From Pantoea eucalypti (GTDB lineage Bacteria > Pseudomonadota > Gammaproteobacteria > Enterobacterales > Enterobacteriaceae): 64,000 nucleotides of DNA. The DNA is taken from positions 1,116,001-1,180,000 of the forward strand of contig NZ_CP045720.1 of NCBI RefSeq assembly GCF_009646115.1, read 5' to 3'. Position numbers and translations under genes: made by a program. This document shows, in pieces, positions 59,968 through 64,000 of the stretch (its first letter is position 1; every line of letters starts with the position of its first letter). Under the pieces are notes generated by a model that worked only from the letters and a program-made list of their open reading frames with translations, was not told where the DNA came from and searched no databases.

Positions 59968-60043
59968 TGGTGGGTGATGACGGGTTCGAACCGCCGACCC
60001 CCTCCTTGTAAGGGAGATGCTCTACCAACTGAGCTAATCACCC
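59968..60043 (-). tRNA. valU: tRNA-Val (anticodon UAC), first copy
   Basis: The promoter-proximal copy of the operon, 76 nt with encoded CCA. The promoter at 60061-60088 lies just upstream. Confidence 0.97.
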
Positions 60044-60060
60044 CCGCTGTGTGGAGTCGC

Positions 60061-60088
60061 ATTATAGGGATAGTTGATTTTGAGTCAA
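60061..60088 (-). promoter_or_regulatory. Promoter of the tRNA-Val/tRNA-Lys operon
   Basis: On the minus strand, -35 TTGACT and -10 TATAAT are 16 bp apart, followed by a GC-rich discriminator (GCGACTCC), typical of stringently controlled stable-RNA promoters. It lies 18 bp before the first tRNA-Val. Confidence 0.88.
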
Positions 60089-60211
60089 CGCTTTTTAAAA
60101 CATAAATGTGCGTTCGGTTTATTTTTAAACATCCTGTTGCGCTTTTAGCCAATGTGCTGGTTTTACTGGCAGAAAAGTCCCTTTTCCCGGGACGCAACCG
60201 GCGGGCATGCA

Positions 60212-60239
60212 TTGAGGATTCACCGTCAGATGCTAGAAT
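60212..60239 (+). promoter_or_regulatory. Candidate gltX promoter
   Basis: -35 TTGAGG and -10 TAGAAT, 16 bp apart, about 75 bp before the gltX start and divergent from the tRNA promoter. Confidence 0.6.
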
Positions 60240-60314
60240 ATGCCCACTGTTTTTCGCGTCTAACCTGTTTTTTGTCATCCAGACAAAGAACCCGCGCATC
60301 TAAGGCAATACTCA

Positions 60315-61730
60315 ATGAAAATCAAAACACGCTTCGCGCCAAGCCCAACCGGCTATCTGCATGTCGGTGGCGCACGTACCGCACTTTACTCCTGGCTCTT
60401 TGCCCGTCACAACCAGGGCGAGTTCGTGCTGCGCATTGAAGATACCGATCTGGAGCGATCCACGCCGGAAGCTATCGAAGCCATCATGGATGGTATGAAC
60501 TGGCTGAGCCTCGACTGGAATGAAGGCCCTTACTACCAGACTAAACGTTTTGATCGCTATAACGCGGTCATTGATGACATGCTGGAAGCCGGAACCGCTT
60601 ATAAATGCTACTGCTCTAAAGAACGCCTGGAAGCGCTGCGCGAAGAACAGATGGCGAACAACGAAAAGCCGCGTTATGACGGCCGCTGCCGTGACAGCCA
60701 TGAACATCATGCTGATGATGAGCCATGCGTGGTGCGTTTCCGCAATCCACAGGAAGGTTCGGTCATCTTTGACGATCAGATTCGTGGACCGATCGAGTTC
60801 AGTAACCAGGAACTGGATGATCTGATCATCCGCCGCACCGATGGTTCGCCAACCTATAACTTCTGCGTTGTTGTTGATGACTGGGATATGGGTATCACCC
60901 ATGTTATTCGTGGTGAAGACCACATCAACAACACACCACGTCAGATCAACATCCTCAAAGCGATTGGCGCGCAGGTTCCGGTCTACGCTCACGTCTCCAT
61001 GATTCTGGGCGATGATGGCAAAAAACTCTCCAAGCGTCATGGCGCAGTAGGGGTGATGCAGTATCGTGATGACGGCTACCTGCCGGAAGCGCTGCTCAAC
61101 TACCTGGTTCGTCTGGGCTGGTCACATGGCGATCAGGAAATTTTCAGCGTGGCTGAAATGGCTGAGCTGTTTACGCTGGATGCCGTCAGTAAGTCTGCCA
61201 GTGCGTTCAACACTGAGAAACTGCAGTGGCTGAACCACCACTATATCAATACGCTGCCGCCAGAATATGTGGCGACACATCTTCAGTGGCATATTGAAGA
61301 GCAGAAAATTGATACCCGCACCGGACCGGAACTGGCGAAGCTGGTGGGTCTGCTGGGCGAGCGTTGCAAAACGCTGAAGGAAATGGCTGCATCCTGCCGC
61401 TACTTCTACGAAGACTTTGCAGAGTTCGATGCCGATGCGGCGAAGAAACATCTTCGTCCGGTCGCGCGTCAGCCGCTGGAAGTGGTGCGTGACAAGCTGG
61501 CCGCCATCACTGAATGGACTGCTGAAAACGTGCATCAGGCGATTCAGAGCACCGCAGATGAGCTGGAAGTGGGTATGGGTAAAGTCGGCATGCCGCTGCG
61601 TGTGGCCGTGACCGGTGCCGGTCAGTCACCGGGTCTGGATGTCACCGTGGAGGCGATTGGCCGCAGCCGCAGCGTGGCCCGTATTGAGCAGGCCCTGGCC
61701 TTTATCAGTGAGCGCGAAGCGCAGGCGTAA
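60315..61730 (+). CDS. gltX: Glutamyl-tRNA synthetase GltX
   Basis: GltX charges tRNA-Glu with glutamate. The 471-residue class I synthetase has the HIGH-type motif in [14 protein letters not shown] and the KMSKS-type motif [10 protein letters not shown] zinc-binding cysteine/histidine set lies in YKCYCSKER and [10 protein letters not shown]. Length equals E. coli. Divergent from the tRNA-Val operon, the conserved arrangement. Confidence 0.98.
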   Translation: MKIKTRFAPSPTGYLHVGGARTALYSWLFARHNQGEFVLRIEDTDLERSTPEAIEAIMDGMNWLSLDWNEGPYYQTKRFDRYNAVIDDMLEAGTAYKCYCSKERLEALREEQMANNEKPRYDGRCRDSHEHHADDEPCVVRFRNPQEGSVIFDDQIRGPIEFSNQELDDLIIRRTDGSPTYNFCVVVDDWDMGITHVIRGEDHINNTPRQINILKAIGAQVPVYAHVSMILGDDGKKLSKRHGAVGVMQYRDDGYLPEALLNYLVRLGWSHGDQEIFSVAEMAELFTLDAVSKSASAFNTEKLQWLNHHYINTLPPEYVATHLQWHIEEQKIDTRTGPELAKLVGLLGERCKTLKEMAASCRYFYEDFAEFDADAAKKHLRPVARQPLEVVRDKLAAITEWTAENVHQAIQSTADELEVGMGKVGMPLRVAVTGAGQSPGLDVTVEAIGRSRSVARIEQALAFISEREAQA

Positions 61731-61739
61731 TGAACACAG

Positions 61740-61764
61740 CCGGAGGCGCTACGCTTCCGGTTTT
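61740..61764 (+). terminator. Terminator after gltX
   Basis: Stem CCGGAGGC / GCTTCCGG (one G-U pair), 5-nt loop, then TTTTCTTA. Confidence 0.8.
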
Positions 61765-61765
61765 C

Positions 61766-62119
61766 TTACTCTTCACCAATTCCCAGTCGCTCCAGCACGC
61801 CTTTAATCCCTTCACGTAAGATTAATGCAGTGAGTTGATCCTGTTCATCCTGGCTCATTTGCTGGATGGAACTTAACAATAACGCAGGTAATGAATTCGT
61901 TACTGCGCCATAGGTGGCTGTGGGTTCATTAAGGTTGCGGGTGGATTGAATAAAACTTTTTACGCGTTCATCAATATGAATAAGACGTGCCTTGCCGCCC
62001 TGAACTCCGGGCTTTGGCGTGGTGGTCCAGTTCTCCCGCTTGATCCACTTATTCACCGTTTGCCGACTGTAACCCGTTTCTGCAGCCAGCTCTTCGGGGG
62101 TAAGCCATTCCTTTTTCAC
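61766..62119 (-). CDS. yfeC: Putative DNA-binding regulator YfeC
   Basis: This 117-residue protein has a Mu-type helix-turn-helix at the N-terminus (TPEELAAETGYSRQTVNKWI, residues 7-26) followed by KPGVQGGKARLIHID, a loop typical of the YfeC/YfeD family. The start is GTG 62119 with AGGGA upstream. Tandem direct repeats lie in its promoter region. Targets unknown. Near gltX as in E. coli. Confidence 0.9.
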   Translation of the reverse strand: MKKEWLTPEELAAETGYSRQTVNKWIKRENWTTTPKPGVQGGKARLIHIDERVKSFIQSTRNLNEPTATYGAVTNSLPALLLSSIQQMSQDEQDQLTALILREGIKGVLERLGIGEE

Positions 62120-62162
62120 GACACTGTCCCTGTTAAATACATTAGCGGTACATATTACAGCA

Positions 62163-62185
62163 AAAAGTAACGGTGAAAAGTAACG
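62163..62185 (-). promoter_or_regulatory. Tandem direct repeats upstream of yfeC
   Basis: Two copies of AAAAGTAACG (minus strand CGTTACTTTT), starting 13 bp apart, lie upstream of a candidate -10 TAATAT for yfeC. This would suit a regulator binding side by side, possibly YfeC itself. Confidence 0.45.
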
Positions 62186-62195
62186 TAGGCTGAAA

Positions 62196-62223
62196 TTGCC
62201 TTTTGTCTGATGACAAAAGGCAA
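62196..62223 (-). terminator. Hairpin downstream of the FNT channel gene
   Basis: A perfect 12-bp stem TTGCCTTTTGTC / GACAAAAGGCAA with a 4-nt loop lies 8 bp after the stop. The U tract on the minus strand is weak. Confidence 0.7.
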
Positions 62224-62230
62224 AACAGAA

Positions 62231-63019
62231 TTACTGAGGATTACTGGCAGGTTCGGCAGCAGGACGGAATGCCAGGAAATAGGCCAGACCAACGAAGACG
62301 GCTCCTCCTACGGCATTGCCCAGGAAGACGGCGACAAAGTTAGGGAAGTACTCTGCCCAGCTCATCTGACCGGCAAAAATAGCGGCCGGAATAATAAACA
62401 TGTTAGCGACAACGTGCTGGAAGCCAATGGCAACAAACGCCATCACCGGGAACCACATGCCGAAGATTTTGCCAACCATATCTTTACTCGCAAATGCCAG
62501 CCACACCGCCAGACACACCAGCCAGTTACAGCCAATGCCTGAAATAAAGGAATGCAGGAAATCGGCATGAACTTTGGCAGAGGCGATAGCCACGGTCTTT
62601 TTCAGGTAGTCACCTTCGGTCATGCCCAGCATATGCCCAAAGAACCATGCAACAGCCACGCTGCCGATAAAGTTCGCCAGGGTCACCCAGAACCAGTTAC
62701 GCGCTACGCTCATAAAGCTGATGCGGCGGGCGAACCAGGCCACGGGTAACGTCATCATATTGCCAGTCAGCAGCTCGCCACCTGCCAGCACAGTCATAAT
62801 GATACCCACAGGGAAGACCGCGGCACCTAACAGGCCACCGAAAGAGCCCCATTCAGCGGGCAGGGAGTTAATGACGTGAAGATCTAACAGGAAGCCGGTC
62901 GCAATAAATGCACCCGCCATAAAGCCAAGAATCAGAAGGATGCTGACAGGCGCACGACTTTTAGCCACGCCAGACTGGATCGCCAGTTGTGCGATTTCTT
63001 TAGGTGTATGCAGCGACAT
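62231..63019 (-). CDS. Formate/nitrite transporter (FNT) family channel
   Basis: This 262-residue inner-membrane protein has six transmembrane helices and FNT signatures (LAGGELLTGNMM, HVVANMF-type motif in GFQHVVANMFIIP). FNT proteins form pentamers that pass formate, nitrite or hydrosulfide. It does not look like FocA or NirC specifically and has no pfl, nir or asr gene beside it, so the substrate is open. It is not at this place in E. coli. Confidence 0.9.
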   Translation of the reverse strand: MSLHTPKEIAQLAIQSGVAKSRAPVSILLILGFMAGAFIATGFLLDLHVINSLPAEWGSFGGLLGAAVFPVGIIMTVLAGGELLTGNMMTLPVAWFARRISFMSVARNWFWVTLANFIGSVAVAWFFGHMLGMTEGDYLKKTVAIASAKVHADFLHSFISGIGCNWLVCLAVWLAFASKDMVGKIFGMWFPVMAFVAIGFQHVVANMFIIPAAIFAGQMSWAEYFPNFVAVFLGNAVGGAVFVGLAYFLAFRPAAEPASNPQ

Positions 63020-63378
63020 AGTATCTCAATAGTTTTTTTATGATTAATGGGACGATAACGCCTGGTGGACGCGTGGCGCGCGGGAGAGGGTCCCGGTGGC
63101 CACTAAATTAGCGGGCTAAGTTTTGCATGCGAAAAAGACGAAGACAAGAAAATTCCTATAACATATTTAACCGTGAATTAACCTGATGGCAGCGGGTATA
63201 ACAGTTAAAAAACGGTACTGCATGACCAGACATGATTTTTATCTGTAGCATGCTGCTGAAACTTCGCAGGTTGCCGCCTTTTTCAGCGATCAAACAGAGA
63301 ATGTCATTTTGCCGTTGACACCCTGGAGGCGGTTTCATATTATGCCGTCCGTCGCTTAACGCGACAGTTTTTCGGTTC
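63020..63378. other. 359-bp intergenic region between the FNT gene and tRNA-Ala
   Basis: It holds the upstream region of the FNT gene on the left and the tRNA-Ala promoter at 63315-63343 on the right. No clear FNR site or small gene is seen. Confidence 0.6.
63315..63343 (+). promoter_or_regulatory. Promoter of the tRNA-Ala pair
   Basis: -35 TTGACA (consensus) and -10 TATTAT, 17 bp apart, with a GC-rich discriminator (GCCGTCCGTCGC) downstream. It lies 35 bp before the first tRNA-Ala. Confidence 0.88.
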
Positions 63379-63454
63379 GGGGCTATAGCTCAGCTGGGAG
63401 AGCGCCTGCATGGCATGCAGGAGGTCAGCGGTTCGATCCCGCTTAGCTCCACCA
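63379..63454 (+). tRNA. tRNA-Ala (anticodon GGC), first copy
   Basis: A 76-nt cloverleaf with encoded CCA, acceptor GGGGCTA / TAGCTCC including the G3-U70 identity pair, anticodon GGC in TGGCATG. It corresponds to E. coli alaW or alaX. Confidence 0.97.
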
Positions 63455-63498
63455 AACTTTTTCCCAAAAGTTTGGCACTGAAAAACGATTCCAGATGT

Positions 63499-63574
<76 letters not shown>

Positions 63575-63888
63575 TTTTCTGACAACGTCGATGTCATTGT
63601 TGTCAAAATCCTTTCTGATTTATCTTTCATTCGCCTTTCTGCGAATCTAACGCTATTGCTTTGCAAATCAGCTGCTGCGCACGCTTAACGCGTACATACC
63701 CGGCAAGCGCCGCCGCGTTCTGCCCGGATAACGCTGTGCTGCGCCTCGTGCGCGCTTTACATGCAGAATCTGAGTGTATTGTATAAGGGCGGACGTCGCC
63801 TGAAGAGGTATTCAGCGGGAAGAAAAGCAGGGATGGCGAAAAACGAAAAGGGCGAGACAGGCTCGCCCTCAAATGTTCAGCACTGCAC
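63575..63888. other. 314-bp region between tRNA-Ala and nupC
   Basis: It contains a weak hairpin after the tRNAs (TGACAAC / GTTGTCA, 63580-63605), possibly their terminator, and the nupC terminator at 63838-63868. No gene is visible; E. coli has other genes between alaW/alaX and nupC. Confidence 0.55.
63838..63868 (-). terminator. Terminator after nupC
   Basis: On the minus strand stem GGGCGAG / CTCGCCC is followed by TTTTCGTTTTTCG. Confidence 0.82.
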
Positions 63889-64000
63889 TCAGAACGCCAG
63901 AACCAGACCGGCGATAGCGGCGGAGAGCACGCTGACCAGCGTAGAGCCGTACAGCAGCTTCAGGCCAAAGCGGGAAACCACGTTGCCCTGTTCTTCATTA
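63889..64000 (-). CDS. nupC: Nucleoside transporter NupC, C-terminal part (cut by window edge)
   Basis: The last 36 codons of a concentrative nucleoside transporter: [18 protein letters not shown], then a final hydrophobic helix ending LVLAF. This matches the E. coli NupC C-terminus as I recall it. NupC is an inner-membrane proton-driven nucleoside importer. The rest lies beyond the window. Confidence 0.85.
   Translation of the reverse strand, partial: NEEQGNVVSRFGLKLLYGSTLVSVLSAAIAGLVLAF

Noticed and set aside
59659..60043. tRNA-associated integration site of a prophage or island
   Set aside because: No integrase is present and the duplicated tRNA ends are in regular 176-bp tandem rather than flanking a mobile segment.
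60312..61040. 242-codon minus-strand frame
   Set aside because: It is antisense to gltX, whose class I synthetase motifs are complete.
63627..63872. 81-codon minus-strand frame after the tRNA-Ala pair
   Set aside because: No ribosome-binding site, no motif, and it runs through the nupC terminator.

Overview
The window reads as a chromosomal segment of an enterobacterium. Most proteins are close to Escherichia coli K-12 proteins as I remember them, and gene order follows the E. coli uraA-to-nupC segment. Several replaced blocks and the general protein style point to Erwiniaceae, most likely Pantoea or a near relative. That placement is inference, not a search result.

Layout. 1-2.9 kb: uraA (cut by the window edge), hda, an ArsC-like gene and bepA. 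2.9-12.3 kb: an accessory block where E. coli has perM. It holds two tandem DsrE-fold proteins, a LacI regulator with a perfect 20-bp palindrome in front of it, an ABC importer cassette ending in a metallophosphodiesterase, and a membrane diguanylate cyclase. 12.4-25.7 kb: housekeeping genes bcp, gcvR, dapA-bamC, purC, ypfJ-tmcA, ypfH, ypfN, dapE-yffB, ypfM and acrD. 25.8-33.8 kb: narQ and narP side by side, a DUF1471 protein, ansP with a structured leader, nudK, ypfG and ampH. 34-39.2 kb: talA-tktB and amiA-hemF; the eut genes and maeB that E. coli has between these pairs are absent. 39.4-46 kb: ypeA-yfeZ-yfeY and the sulfate/thiosulfate operon cysPTWA followed by cysM. 46.2-48.2 kb: a Cpx-like two-component pair. 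48.2-53.2 kb: ptsH-ptsI-crr, cysK and cysZ. 53.4-59.1 kb: zipA, ligA-ypeB, yfeH/yfeR and a FlxA-like gene. 59.2-64 kb: tRNA-Lys and three tRNA-Val genes, gltX, yfeC, a formate/nitrite-family channel, two tRNA-Ala genes and the 3' end of nupC.

How genes work together. CysP, CysT, CysW, CysA and CysZ bring in sulfur, and CysK and CysM fix it into cysteine. HPr, enzyme I and EIIA-Glc are the core of the sugar phosphotransferase system. NarQ-NarP sense nitrate/nitrite, and an FNT channel that could carry such anions lies further along. DapA and DapE feed the diaminopimelate/lysine pathway, while AmiA and AmpH remodel peptidoglycan. TalA and TktB run the non-oxidative pentose phosphate branch.

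The most unusual structure lies directly downstream of tRNA-Lys: two full 176-bp tandem units plus the start of a third. Each unit carries the last 18 nt of the tRNA and its terminator. This is the architecture of the E. coli tyrT 'rtT' repeats, here attached to a lysine tRNA. The most interesting protein system is the LacI/ABC/phosphodiesterase operon, predicted to import and hydrolyse a phosphodiester.
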